Below, piece by piece: positions 11,970 through 24,379 of a stretch of DNA of 64,000 nucleotides. Made by a program: the position numbers and the translations under genes. The stretch spans positions 21,563,564 to 21,627,563 of the forward strand of contig CAIIXF020000007.1 of the NCBI GenBank assembly GCA_903813345.2, given 5' to 3'. The number at the start of each line of letters is the position of its first letter. Positions within the stretch are counted from its first letter, which is position 1. The notes below the pieces were generated by a model that had not been told where the DNA came from, ran no database searches, and was given only the letters and a program-made list of their open reading frames with translations. This DNA comes from Owenia fusiformis (taxonomy: Eukaryota > Annelida > Polychaeta > Sabellida > Oweniidae).

Positions 11970-14890
11970 TTACATAGTGCCAATGTTGAAACAGTTGTCC
12001 ACGCCTGAAAAGGACAATCATTTTAAACAGATATTATTAGTTGGGATGCCACGTTGAATTGTACGATTTTTCAACATTTCTTAAATCATCGTTTTTTTTG
12101 CATTATCATGTTTACTCTGACAATGAAAAATCATTTTCACACTGGGGAAAACGGGGCGAAGTTGAATTGATTCTGGAGCAGAGGGATATTTCTTCAAATT
12201 GTTTCCAACATTATTGTCAAACATTTTATTGTTTGAACAAAAATTTTACCGACACAGTCAGATATAATCAATCAAAATATAAATTGATGTCGAGCATTTT
12301 TTTTATTATTCTGTACAAATAATGTATCATGCAACAGTATGCGTTTTTGATAAAACGTAAACACAATCGATAACTCCTGTAAAACATGTGGCGTTATTAC
12401 ACAGCGCAGAAACCTACCCCAGTGGTTGCACAAACTCTGGAACATGCCGGTTTTCCTATTGTTGTCTCTCAAGCATTCACCAAACCATGACATCTGAACG
12501 TCTTTCCTGTGTATGAGTCCATAGCCTACTTCTGCACATTCGAAGGCGTCGCCGATTGGGACCAATGACTCCGTTCCAGATGTCCCTTCTGGAATAACGA
12601 CAACGTCGACCTACAAATAAAATACGTATTTGATACGATGAATAGTCTGATTCAATTTTTCCTGATTTCTGGAAGTGTTTGCAAGATTACCATGGAATCA
12701 TTTTGACCGAAATCCGCCAATTTCATATAAAGATATGTATAAAACAGCATATGATGCATATAACCGATGCACATTTCCAAGTCTGCTGTCCACTAGGCAT
12801 TCTCGTCATAATTAGCTTGTCTCTATTGACCTTATGACCCAAGACATAGCCTATGAGATTATGTGTAGCCACAATATGGCTGGCCATCTGGACCAGTGTA
12901 TCGTCATACTTTTAACGCCGTAAAAATTACCTTTAACTCCGTAAAATCAAAAACAATTTTGTACGACGTCAAAAAGTGGTGTCTTCTATCATACCTTCTC
13001 TTCATTCAGTGCTTGGATAACGTCTTGCCAACCATCTTCGATTCGGATTTCCAAAACATCGGAATCTGCAACCTGGAAGCCATTTCTACGTGCGCAATAC
13101 TTGTCCATGAACCAAAACTGTCGAAATCCTGGAATCAAGAAATTAAAATTATGATTCAAAAATCAAAATGTTCGTGAATGGGATAACTGTATACACTAGT
13201 CTGTAAAAAATCAGGTGACGTAGATTGAGACCTACAGGTACATGCAGGGGTGCATTCAGAAGTACACATAGTGTTAAAGGCCAGGTGGAATATCAAAGTG
13301 AATATCACATAAACATACATTGTTGGACAGTGTTCATTAATCAATTTATTTTGCTAAGGATTACCATATTCATATATTTTGGTTTTTATTCTACTCACCG
13401 ATCGACTTTCCGGGAATATCCATAACGCTTGACACTCCCGATCCTGGACGAGTGAACATACGTGACTTGTCGACGGACAAAAACGGACTGGTGAAGTTGA
13501 GGATGTTGAGAATGTCTCGAATAGGAACCCAACCGACACAAGCGTCAAAATGGCGATCCATTAACCCTATGATCATGAGTGAAACAAGAATGATTCTATA
13601 ATATTGGACATCAAAATCTAGAAATATGTGTGGTGGGAATCATATCATCTAAATATCGCATTAAAAGTTTGACGATTAGTGTCTTTTTCTATTGTATTAA
13701 GTTATCACCAAAGAAGGTGAGCAATACCTCTTTGGTATAACCCAAACGCATATAATAATATATAATATAAATTGGTATAACGCATGTAATCGTCAGAAAT
13801 ACGGGGAATCATCCATATTCTAGGGCCATTTGTAATCTCGTTTTAACGATCTTTTCATATTCCATTTAATATTTATATGATTGGCTATTATTCACTTGAT
13901 CAAGTCCTTTTCAAGTTAATCGGTATATAGCTTACCAGACGAGGTGAGCTCCTCCTGGTTAAAACATTTGTCAAGGTGGTCATCGATGAAGACCGTGTCG
14001 CATTTCTTATCACAATGGGAGCAGACTGCAGCAATAAGGTCGTGGAAGAAACCTACTGAATCGCCGCTAGTCTCATCTCTGGAAAGATTATACATACACG
14101 TGTTTAGGACAATCTATCGCATCATTCAGTTTGCGTCCCTTTGGACGCACATCTTTTCAATTCATGTTCATTTATATTTTAATAACTTCAATAATGTTCG
14201 GTATATGATCATGAAATCAATAGTAGTTTCGATTTTTAAAACAATCAATTGATATATAGCTTCAGCTACTATTTCTAGTAAGTAATGAACGGTATTATTT
14301 GAGTTTCCGTGCTACAGGCCAGATCTACAATCCTCTTATGTAACTTACTGAAACGTGTATGGTTTCCAGTTTCCCTCAGTGGCAAATAAGTATATTCTGA
14401 AACAAAATATTTTAAATGTAATATTCAAATGATTTTTTAAAAATGTATTTGAAAATTCTTTCCTGTAACACAGCACAGCATAAAGAGATCCTTTTTATAA
14501 CATGGAAAGGGCAACAATACGTTAGAGGCAGTCAAATTGTAGATCCATTTATAAAAGGAAATTTTACGAGAATTGTACATCCATTTGACGGAAGAGGATT
14601 GTACGAGATACCTGTATGTGTATATGATGAACATTTTAGATTGTTCATTATTCATTGTTTTCTTGGTTTTCTGAAACTACGCGAGACCAAGTGAGATTTA
14701 TTTTCCAAATTGGTTAGCCACGCCCATGGTGTGTACTCAATGGATCAGTCACATTAATATACAATAGAACTAACTTGTCTTTTTTATTGTCAGTCGTAGA
14801 ATTCGTTGGTGGAACTTTCGAGGGCTCATTCGGTAGTCTAATACATGCCTGCGTCACCCCTACTAACAATAGCAGAATTGTCAACTCCAT
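11970..14890 (-). CDS. Secreted type-2 periplasmic-binding-fold protein (SBP_bac_3-like)
   Basis: Seven exons read 5' to 3': 14775-14890, 14349-14396, 13936-14078, 13399-13566, 12995-13128, 12418-12610, 11970-12004. All splice phases agree and the sum is exactly 278 codons plus TAA. Residues 1-15 (MELTILLLLVGVTQA) form a signal peptide. FATEGNWKPYTFQDE near residue 43 followed by VGFFHDLIAAVC matches the opening of bacterial solute-binding family 3 (T-x-G-x-W/Y-P-P-y-x-f-x-D, then G-F-x-x-D-L). Later come MDRHFDACVGWVPI and FTSPFL (the D-x-x-x...F-S-x-P-Y block), DIPGKSIG (D-L-x-G-K-x-I-G), GWQDVIQALNEEKVDVVVI and a closing TGMFQSLCNHWG. This is the same fold as the glutamate-receptor ligand domain, but no membrane segment is present. 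Several Cys residues suggest disulfides. The ligand is unknown; amino acids are the family's common ligands. Confidence 0.85.
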
Positions 14891-14960
14891 CTCTCAATCT
14901 GGAATCAATGCAAAACAGTATTCCAAAACACTTTTCTGGGACATACAATCAAAATGAAGT

Positions 14961-14966
14961 CTTATA
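14961..14966 (-). promoter_or_regulatory. Candidate TATA box of the binding-protein gene
   Basis: The minus strand reads TATAAG about 75 bases before the ATG at 14890, which would place transcription start near 14930. A transposon border lies only about 75 bases further upstream (15041). The call rests on position and a partial match only. Confidence 0.3.
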
Positions 14967-15040
14967 GTCTACTAGTAAAATGCCATGTTTGGGAACAACG
15001 TCTCAATGTTTATTGCCTTTTGTTTTTTCTTTTCTTGGTA

Positions 15041-16547
15041 CTCTTGAGCACGAACGTCAAGTAAGTTTCTGGCGAAAGCCGGAGCATAGATTATTTAAAG
15101 TGTGCGCCTGACCCGGCTACGTATAGCACAGAGTTTATACTGGCGGATTAGACTAGTTCATTTTTTATATGTGTGTGAAAGCTTTCTCTTATTTTCGTTT
15201 TTTCGTTTAGTACGGTTCTGTTATAATTGCCGAGGTCATATAACCGGGATAAAACAATGATTATCGTTGACTGCCCACACACAAAACATACGTTGAGTGA
15301 ACAGTGTTATTACAAACAACAGGCTTTAGAATACAAAGCGGAGTGTGATGATAAGCTGTACACTACCACTGCTGCATGTACATATTACTAATTTACTAGG
15401 GCTCCCAAAGAGTGGATAGGGAGGTTGTGTTTGTCACTTTTAAATTTTACATTTCAAAATTGTCATTTTACATGTCATAATAAATTTGTTGGTTTCATTC
15501 GTTTAGCCAATCAAAACATTGTAAAACAATAAATTGTCTGTTACGTACAATCAATTTTGTTCAGTTTTGATTAGTTGTCAGAATAAAGTTACGTTCATCT
15601 GATTCCATGTATCAAAACAAAAATCCTATTTCACTTCAAAATACTTCAGTGAGATGAAGGCTCGGAATTGTCACATGCAATAACTTATTGTCGTATTCGT
15701 TATTTTATCTTCTCGATAGTAGCATTTAGTCGCACATTTGATGCCAGGTCACCTTGTCGCGTACCTCTTGGGGAACCCCACATTTATGTGTGTACTCATG
15801 GAAGTAAATTCCCCGTTGTAGCCGAGAGCCACAAACATTTCAACAGGTTCGAAATGACCAATTTCTCTCATATATACTCTAAATATTTTATTATTGAGCA
15901 CCTACAAAGTATTGCTAATAACCATATGTAATTTCAGTAAGGAAACTTATCTGGCTACATATAAATTCAATATCAACACTAGCTGTTCTCTCAACACGTC
16001 CTGGCTTACCTTGTGGTGACAAACCCTGGATTTTCGCTATTTATAGTTTATCAACACCTGGACGCATGCGCATTTTATAGTTTATCGGGTACTTTAAGAG
16101 GACTGGAAACAAGAATGACCTACCTTTTTATTTCCCGAATCTCGCTTGAAATTAGCTCATCTTGGTGACTGTAGCCTGTATATCTGTATTAATGGAGTCT
16201 CTTTGTATCGCATCTGCCTCAATTTTAAAGTTTTATTGGTATTTTTAATATGATTTCACTGTTTTTGTGGACTGGTACGATTGGGCCAAGCAAATGGCAG
16301 CTGACCTGTTCAAAGTACTTTTAGTACTAATTATCGCAAATGACAACAATTTTGGAAACAATATTATACTAAATAGATTACTAAGCATCTAAGGTAAGTA
16401 AAACTAGATGAAGAACCGAGTCAATAGTGATAAATAGGCCAACACGAGTTGGCAGAGTTGAAATAGACTGCCATCTTGTTTCCAGTCCTCTTTATAATCT
16501 ATGCTCCAGCTTTCGCCAGAAACTTACTTGACGTACGTGCTCTCGAG
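15041..16547. mobile_element. Inverted-repeat element split by a piggyBac-like insertion
   Basis: The left arm GTCAAGTAAGTTTCTGGCG with GAGCATAGATTAT (15058-15094) continues, after an inserted piece, as GAGGACTGGAAACAAG (16098-16113). The right arm is one uninterrupted reverse complement at about 16473-16547 (CTTGTTTCCAGTCCTC ... GCCAGAAACTTACTTGAC). Removing 15099-16093 joins the left arm cleanly. Outer arms match from CTCTTGAGCACG. No coding frame was found. Confidence 0.75.
15099..16093. mobile_element. piggyBac-like non-autonomous element, copy 1
   Basis: About 995 bases flanked on both sides by TTAA (15095-15098 and 16094-16097), the target site of piggyBac transposons. The ends are AGTGTGCGCC and, reversed, AGTACCCGAT. 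A second copy, about 95% identical and also between TTAA sites, lies at 39184-40175. The shared short open frame at 15668 is not a recognised protein, so the element is non-autonomous. Confidence 0.75.
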
Positions 16548-19526
16548 GCTGACGGACATATCAAAACTAACATATCGAAGGCGCAACATAACTCCTTGAG
16601 TTTGAATGATCGAGTTCGAAATATTTGATCGTCAAATTACGGATGTAAAAAAAGTATCTTTTAAAACATATACAAATACAATAAAACTGAACAGATTAAA
16701 TAAAGAGGCAAATTATGAAAAGGTCCTCATTTGATACCCAAAGCTAAACATTTACTGTAGAGGTCAATGTATTTCAAACAAGTATGTATGTTTCAAACTT
16801 TTCACAGGTCTTGAAAAGGTCTGTTCACTGCCTTCATAACAAGTGTAAACAATGGCAATGTCATTTCAAAAAGATTTCAACCTTGAGGCCCAGATCCATG
16901 GCCATTTATATCACGATTTGTTCTCAAAGCTCGACAACTTTGTCCTTTCTTGTTATATTTGTTTGACCGTGGGCACAGCAAGGCAATCTTAATTTGTTGA
17001 TGTATCTGAGTCAAATGGACAATAGCAGTTATATATCATTAAAGCTAATGTTCACAATTTCAATTCCAAAAATGTTTGAAGTAACATTTTTCTGTAATTC
17101 CAAATTTAAGCAGGCATCTTTTCACTTCAAAATTTTAATCACGAGTTTTTGTCTTATTCCCACCCAAAAATCAATACAGCTGTGAAAAGATCAACATAAA
17201 ACTAAAAGAGACCAATGGGAATTAAACTAAACAGAACGAGGTGTGACATATCGCTACGCTCAGATTTCTACAGTCATACTTTTGAAAATGTTTTAGGTTT
17301 AAAATGCTCATGTGGGTATAAAGATCAGACGAAGGTACATTTCCTCCTTAATTATCCTCTTATATTTGAAGGAAGAATATAGACATATATACATGTATAT
17401 ATAAATAACATGTATCATTTGTTTATTGTTATTAGCCTAAACCCCGACATGCAGTATTGGTTAAGAATTACAAACAATAAAGATGTGATATATTCTCAGA
17501 CAAAGGAATGAATTTTGTGTTTGAATACTCAAATATTTATCTAAATGAATTTTAAATATTTTTTTCAAATGTTTGGACATTAAATTAAAAATACCAATAC
17601 GTGTTCTCCTGTTTTCTGTATCCTGAATTAGAACGGGCTGGATAGATCATAATTTACTTAGGATTAGGCTATGGTTGTCACGAGCTTATCCCCATGAAGC
17701 GCAAATACATGAAACGTGACCCTTTCTGTTTAAATTTGTTTCAGTAAATAACCGATTATGATTTTCGTAATACTCGATCATTGACCAGACACGTTTTATT
17801 GGTTTTTAATATCCAAAAAGTAAATTGATAAGAAATGTTTCTTTCTGGACCTCATCTCAAGTACAAAGAAGACGAAACTAGTTGCCATAACATATCTCAT
17901 TAAATCGAAATTAAAATACACATGGCTCGAATCAAACATTCCCTTGCATCCGAAATCCGAAAAAATGAACGAGTCAGACCCACAATAACGATCGGGAACT
18001 AGACGATTGGGAAGTCAGCCAACATATATTAGATACATAAATCCTTATAGCGACCCACTATAATAATTGGAAAAAATGGAAAAGTTAGACAATTTCCAAC
18101 AATTTCTTCTAGCAATTATATATGAGTCCCAAGCATGTGTGCAACATACATGAATATGTCTATGTTATGTCACTTTGCATATTGGTGAAAGAATATATTA
18201 TACTCTCGCTATATATAAGTAAGTTGAGAGCACATTTTGTAGATGATAAGTTTTACTAACATCATTACCTTTTTGGAAAATGTCCAACAGTTCTTAAATT
18301 ACTTCAATTTACGATAATTCGATTTGAAAGTTTTCTGGCCAAAAAATGGATGAAATTTCTTTGTAATCGTAATGAATTTAGGTATACCTTTATCTAAACT
18401 CATCAATGACTGCTATATTTGATCAGATTTTCTTTAAAACCAGAATAAGGATCCTGAGAAAAACATCTGCAAGATTGATTTCAGTGATTTTCCAATTCTA
18501 ATTATTTCAAGAATTAATGTAAGTTACTAAAATACCTTCCGTCACTACAGCTAACTGCGAAAACGTGAATTTTTAGTTTAAAACTTGTGAACAAGGTACT
18601 TTGACAGAACAAGATCTAGGGTTGAACGCATTGCATAATATTTCGACTACAAGTTTTTGAAATTCGCAAAAAGTAAAAGCCGCGATATACGATATAATAA
18701 TTAAAATGTAAAATAACCAATAAAAAAATACAAACGTTGTTTAGCCTTGAAAACCTTGGATTCAGCACTATTATAACCTGCTTGTTAATTTTTAGACATA
18801 TCAAAACCGAGGCTATCTAATAAATGTATAAAAATAATTAGCGTTTAAATATTTAAATCATTTTACTCCAGAGTTTTTGATTAGTTATAATCTCACAGTA
18901 CTTCAATTCATTCATGATCATGCAATTTTGAACAAAAAAATATTTAACAAAATTATAAGAATAATATTACCTTAATTTTGCTCCAACTTGTTCTTGGATA
19001 CAGGGCCTTTGATTGTTATCGAACGTTTATAATATATAGTTGATTTATAAAAAACTAAATCAAATATAAAACCACTTTAAGAATAAGTATTTTGTATCGG
19101 GTGTTTTTGCGAGTGATATAATGCATTCAATACTTGGTATTTATATTAGAATTCTTAAATAAACTGTACGAGGTAACAACGACGAATGTTCAGAATAAAA
19201 TCCTAAAATGGGCGTAGTGTTAAGAAACCTGATATCTCCACGTATCGATTATAAACATTGACTATTGGTTTCCTATAGAAATATATACTGATCTCGAGCT
19301 CTAACAAAATATTATTAAGAGATTTCAATATATTAAGTTGAATCGGTCAATCCTGACAATTGGTCATATATTGGACAGTTCAATCAACGTTTCAATAGCA
19401 CATTGAGCATAAATCCTCTTGTCAATGTTTGCAAACGGATTTCCATCAACGAAATGGCCGTGTCATTTCACGATACGTGGTACATGTTATTCAGTCCAGT
19501 TACAGGGTCGGGTCTAAATAACCCCC
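16548..19526. other. Intergenic, nothing recognised
   Basis: About 3 kb of AT-rich DNA without a recognised exon, RNA gene, TIR pair or tandem repeat. Open frames here are short and low in complexity. Confidence 0.5.
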
Positions 19527-21390
19527 CTATCACACCAAACTAGTTCTCACCCGTTCTTGCCAGTCCTACGAAAACGTCGTAAAACGGGCTCAATCTGGCT
19601 GTGGTCGGGAAATATGTCTGAAATAATCAGCTCCTTCGTTCTTAAACAGTCTTCAATACGTCCATCTCGTTCGCAGTTCGTTCAGGTCGCACCACGTCGG
19701 TGTGCAACGTCGTAGAACGCGCCCCTTGGTCTAGAAGGTCAACATGACCTGATTACAGAACGGTATGGTCGCCATCGAATTTTGAATCGATTCAAAATTC
19801 TAAAATCACATACCCGTCTGAGAACGTTCATAAAGTTCGTAAATAGACCTTAGAAAGTTGCAGCTACGTTCATTCCGTTCGCACACAGTTTCAAACCAGT
19901 TTTGAAGAACGCAGTGGCAACTTGTTTGGTGTGATAGCTATATTTTTGCTAACTCGTTCATAAGCAGTGTTAAATACAGGGGCGTAGGAAGGTGTAAATT
20001 CAACACTACGCCAAAAATCTCGTCAAAAATATGAAACAGTTGTGTCAATATTCTATATCAAAACGCCTATTTTATGCTCGTAAAACGTCATTTTATGGTA
20101 ACAGAGATTTTAAGCTTGCAATGTTTTTCACAACCTAAATGTGAACGGAAATACTTAAGCGATGCATTTGTATAGGCGATTGGTCATACGTATAGGTTGG
20201 CGTTTCAATTTTATATGCAAGCTTTAAATCCCTGATACCTTTTTAATGTGCTTTAAAATGTTCGAATGATTTTCATCATTTAAAATCACCTTGGAAAGCC
20301 TATCTTTTAAATCTCGACACAAATCATTTTCACTTTGCTAATGTCTCGAACGATTGAGACGACCAATTTCCAAATAACAATGAGAGATTTTTTAATCATT
20401 TTCGAATAACTGAATTTAGATATATAGTATTGTCTGATTCCATCGTGTACCGTGCAATACAATGCATGCGTACAGATTAAAGAAACAAGTTTGATCAATT
20501 GATATAAAGAAACGCATTCGTGATCAATGAAACAAATAAACACCCCCACCACAAAGGTCAAATCGAGGTCAACGTGACTAAGGGGGTGCCAAAATGTTAT
20601 AAAACCAAGGATCTATTATTTTTCAAATGAAAAAAATTAGGTAATCGCTTTTCTAGAACTGAAATCAATGGAACGTGTAATTGAATAATCAGCATTTCAA
20701 GTTGTTTTTGTCTTTAACATTTATATTTCAAGAAGTACTACAAATGACAATTAGCGATCATGATTTAGTAAGAAAATAGATAATTGTTGACTTAACTATA
20801 ATTTCGTGTCTATGATTTTGCCTAGCAACGGAATATAAATCGACAGACAGAACAATAATGATATGGTATCCACAAAACATTTCTTTAGGCTAGTGTGCTC
20901 GAGATTACTTTAATTTACAATTTATGAACAATGAGAAAATATGACTAAAGAACATAGGAAAATTAATAAGTATTTTTTATTCTCACTTTTCAACACTACG
21001 CACTGGCGTTTTGGCGTACATTGTTCCTACGCCACTGAAATACGTTCTTAATCAGTTTAAACCCGTTTGCAATTAGTTCTACCTTGTTCTCAACACGTCC
21101 TCAGACAGTTCAACTCGTTGTTAAAACGTCCCTAGTAGGATTGAAGTACGACGGTTACGTTCGCAGTACGTCCAGCTCGTCGTTAGTACGTTGTCACTCG
21201 TTCTAATTGTAGAACGTGACGACCACGAGAACATTTTGAGCATTGTCTAAGTTCTAGAGGACCTACCCGTTCGAGTACGTTCGATGAAGTTTGTAAATAG
21301 ATCCCAAACGGTTCTTAGTAGGTCCAGTCCGTGCGTACACAGTTGAAGCCCGTTTTCGAGAACGTAATGAGAACTAGTTTGGTGTGATAG
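19527..21390. mobile_element. Unclassified TIR family (CACACCAAACTAG), two linked copies
   Basis: The terminus CTATCACACCAAACTAGT at 19527 is reversed at 21373-21390 (ACTAGTTTGGTGTGATAG). A third, similar end (TTGTTTGGTGTGATAG) at 19922-19937 suggests two elements in a row: 19527-19937 and about 19938-21390. The interiors are rich in the words CGTTC, ACGTC and GTTCT, unlike the surrounding AT-rich DNA. The second copy is interrupted by another element at 19977-21037. A degraded relative starts near 63193. Confidence 0.65.
19977..21037. mobile_element. hAT-like non-autonomous element, nested
   Basis: The ends are CAGGGGCGTAGGAA and, reversed, CAGTGGCGTAGGAA, a 14-base terminal inverted repeat of the CAG-G-GGCGTA type common in hAT elements. 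AAATA flanks both sides, but hAT elements normally make 8-base duplications, so the class is uncertain. It interrupts the older TIR element and has no transposase frame. Confidence 0.55.
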
Positions 21391-22713
21391 TAGGGTTACA
21401 ACCGCAACTGTCTACCAGTTAAGATTGGTGGTTGTTTTACACTTGACAAACAATCGCTTGTTTGCATTGCAATATAATGAAGCATTTAAAAACGTTACGT
21501 TAACGTAGATCAATGCGATAAAAAGAGGACAGTGTAATAACAGGCCTTGTTTTCAGGGTAAATGGGAAATGCAATTACGAGTTAGATTAAACAGCTCATT
21601 GTAATATGATGTCACAATGAATGGTTATTGTTGCTATAGCAACATGAAAAATGGCGTCGCGGGTCAAACAAAATTTGAATTCATTTTTATTACTTTATCC
21701 ACAGTTTCTATAGTAACAACTGTTTTGTGATACCATAATTTACATTGCTCTATTTTACTTATCATTTATCAGACTTTCTGAGTTTCAATCGTGACTCCTT
21801 CCCACACATCAAACTGCCCATACTACTCTTAAAGAATTAAGGTTCATACAACTTGCTCACACCCACTATTCACCAGATGGAGCACCATATTATGCTTCAT
21901 TAAATTTGAGATGTTGAAGCTTCATATGAGAGGTAATTAGTTTGATTCCGATAAGGTACTCATTTCAATGACTTGAGCCAATCTTCAAGAGATAACAAAG
22001 GGAGGACTGGGAACCGTCCTTATTGACCAGGTTTGTCAACAAAGCATATACATCTAAGCTAATGGAGACTACTATAACTGATTCAAATGATCCTCTCAAC
22101 ACTGAAAAATACTTCTGGATAAGTGACTCTAAAAGGACTGTGTTGCCTCTAGTACAAATAGTTTGAATCATACGTACAAGATGGATTTGTTTTAGCAGGA
22201 ACATTTCATATTGACATGAATTTGCTGACCCATGGACGACTCTTACTTTTTTACAATAACAATTAAATAAATTGTAGATGTGATAGTTGAGGGGTCTAGC
22301 AATTGTATCTGCTGCTGGTGGCTAAGTTATGCGTCCTGACTCGTCCAAGTTATCTAGGGCGTATTAACCGTATTTTCGTATGGCCGCGGTATCTCCAACA
22401 AACAGACAACGCAAGTGCGTAGTATATAGTAAGACAAGTTTGGTTTGAATTTGATGAATGCGTTTCTTTGACGAAGAGTGATCCGTTAGCATTGACCAGC
22501 AACCTTGAAATGAAGAGGGCAACGCAAGATGATTGGCTAAAACGAATTTGATGAGTAGAATGTAATTTCCGGAGCACCAAAATCTTGGAATTAAATCGAG
22601 CACATTTTAAACATTCGTCGAAATTTCAAGGAGAAGGTATCAGGTTGGCACGAGAAGTCCCCGCTTTTTAAAGAAAATAGCAAAAGTAGAGAAAATACAA
22701 ACAGCTTAATTTA
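21391..22713. other. Intergenic, nothing recognised
   Basis: Overlapping minus-strand frames of 76-79 codons occur at 21965-22204 and 22350-22603, but they show no family motif, signal peptide or splice-supported extension. Treated as non-coding. Confidence 0.45.
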
Positions 22714-22844
22714 TTAATAATAACTTAAGTTCATTTACTTCGGAGTAAAATGTTTTATTTTTGACGTTTCGCTAATCATCCAACTAGCTTTTCTCAAAAA
22801 TAAAACATTTTACTCTGAAGTAAATGAACTTAAGTTATTATTAA
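22714..22844. repeat. Near-perfect palindrome with 51-base arms
   Basis: The arms 22714-22764 and 22794-22844 are reverse complements with very few differences (for example CTTAAGTTCATTTACTTC against its mate). The loop is about 29 bases and includes GACGTTTCGCTAATC. It lies about 570 bases downstream of the mucin stop codon. The GCGAAACGTC word in the loop recalls retroelement termini, but no element could be assigned. Confidence 0.8.
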
Positions 22845-23413
22845 TATTACCAGAGTGATGAATTAACACAGAAATGTACTAGCTTAATTTATATTTTTTA
22901 TTAAATTATATTATTGATTTATTTGTAATGATAACAATCATAATAATATTTATTGAATTTTTTGACTCATGTATTCAATTTAATCATTTAATTATTCTTA
23001 TAAAAATATAAATAGTATTATATACATAATTATGTTTACATGTATAAATACGATTGTCTTGGATATGACGTCATTATTAAAGCAATTCCATGTATAGCTG
23101 GACTAATAGTTGAACTAGATTTACTTATTAGTCAATTGTTAAGTAGCTAATTTCTTCATTCCCTGAGGAATGAAAGTTGCGATTGTTAGCAAGGAGATAA
23201 ACCTAGATGGGGTCTTTAAAACAGATAGTTTGAAAGTAATTGCTTCTTCTGTCCTTTAAAACTTCGATATACTGGCTTTGACTGCCGTCGATATCACTTT
23301 TTACTCTTTTACATAGTATATATTAACTTAGTTCTTTCCTGCCAAGTAGATAAGAGTTCACAAAATTAATTGTCAGTTTTGAGCAAAATTAGTCACCATT
23401 GGCACATTGTAAT
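22845..23413. other. 3' flank of the mucin gene
   Basis: Probable 3' UTR of the minus-strand mucin gene. No AATAAA was seen on the minus strand in the first 200 bases after the stop; the nearest lies near 22915, about 500 bases on. The polyadenylation site is therefore undetermined. Confidence 0.35.
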
Positions 23414-24379
23414 TTACATATCATATTCAGGTGAATATTCGTTATAGTTATTCTTGGGTGGATAATGACTATCGACATTTGTGTTTGTTTGGTATGGATT
23501 GCTGTTGTTATCTGAATGTCTTTTAGGCGGCACTTCTCGAGCATGGGGTTCCACCTTGGGTCTGTCAATTTTGAACTGAAAGATCACAAATAGAACGTCA
23601 TATATGTATCTATAATGTCACTGAACCATTAAAAACTAATTCTAAAATATCAAATTCAGCAAATGCGACGTACAATATTATCAAATGTTTTGTATGTCAA
23701 ATATTTTAGTTTTAAGTTCAGCTGGCATGATTAAGCCTGTATGTGCTATTTTAAATTTACTGACTATAATTGAGATACTGTACATCATGTAAAATGTGTA
23801 AAGATGTTATGTACTTACATTCATATCTGTATTCACTTTCTGATACCATGGAGTCTCACTATTCGATGCACCCACATCTGGCGGATCTGCAAGCAGAAAT
23901 TCCATTTATACATTGGGTGAGCTTGGGTTATAATTTGGCTCACAGTATTATGCAAGCCTTGCAAATGTGAATGACAAGCCAAAGTCGTATTTCAAATATG
24001 TATAGTAAGCCAAACTTACTGAAAAATTCACATATAGATACCATGATCAATCAAAATCTAGCATCTACTTTAGAATAAGTCGATGTGTACTCAAAATCAA
24101 ATTGAAACACTATGTACATTTGCAAAACAAATTTTGATTGACAAATAAAAACGAATCCACTCATATTAAAGGCTAAACTCACAGTCCACATTCTGCCTGC
24201 GCATTCTGTAAGTGTCATTGGTGTACACAGAATAGTCGCTTGTGTTTCCTACTGGTACATTCTTAAAGTCTTTGTACGGGATATCTGTTAAGCTCCGATT
24301 GTAGACACCATATCCAAATGACTTCCAATCCCTATCTGAGACGCTGTCCTCGCTCCCGCTCTTGTTGGTCTCTTTGTTC
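23414..24379 (-). CDS. Mucin cytoplasmic tail (three exons)
   Basis: Exons 24183-24379, 23819-23886 and 23414-23575 give about 142 residues. They contain many tyrosines (WKSFGYGVYNRSLTDIPYKD, DYSVYTNDTYRMRR, NNYNEYSPEYDM at the end) and many charged residues. No enzyme domain is present. The first exon reads into GTGAGT as VDCEFSL and a stop, but the GTGAGT donor and the in-phase exon at 23886 favour splicing; a retained intron would give a shorter tail. The last exon ends with TAA. Confidence 0.82.

Noticed and set aside
15668-15931. Open frame shared by the two piggyBac-like copies (also at 39750-39980)
   Set aside because: The similarity is only that of the duplicated element. The protein has no transposase motif and no start or splice support.
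22765-22793. Hammerhead ribozyme in the palindrome loop
   Set aside because: The GAAAC word is present on one strand, but the CUGAUGA core is not intact, so a catalytic fold is not supported.
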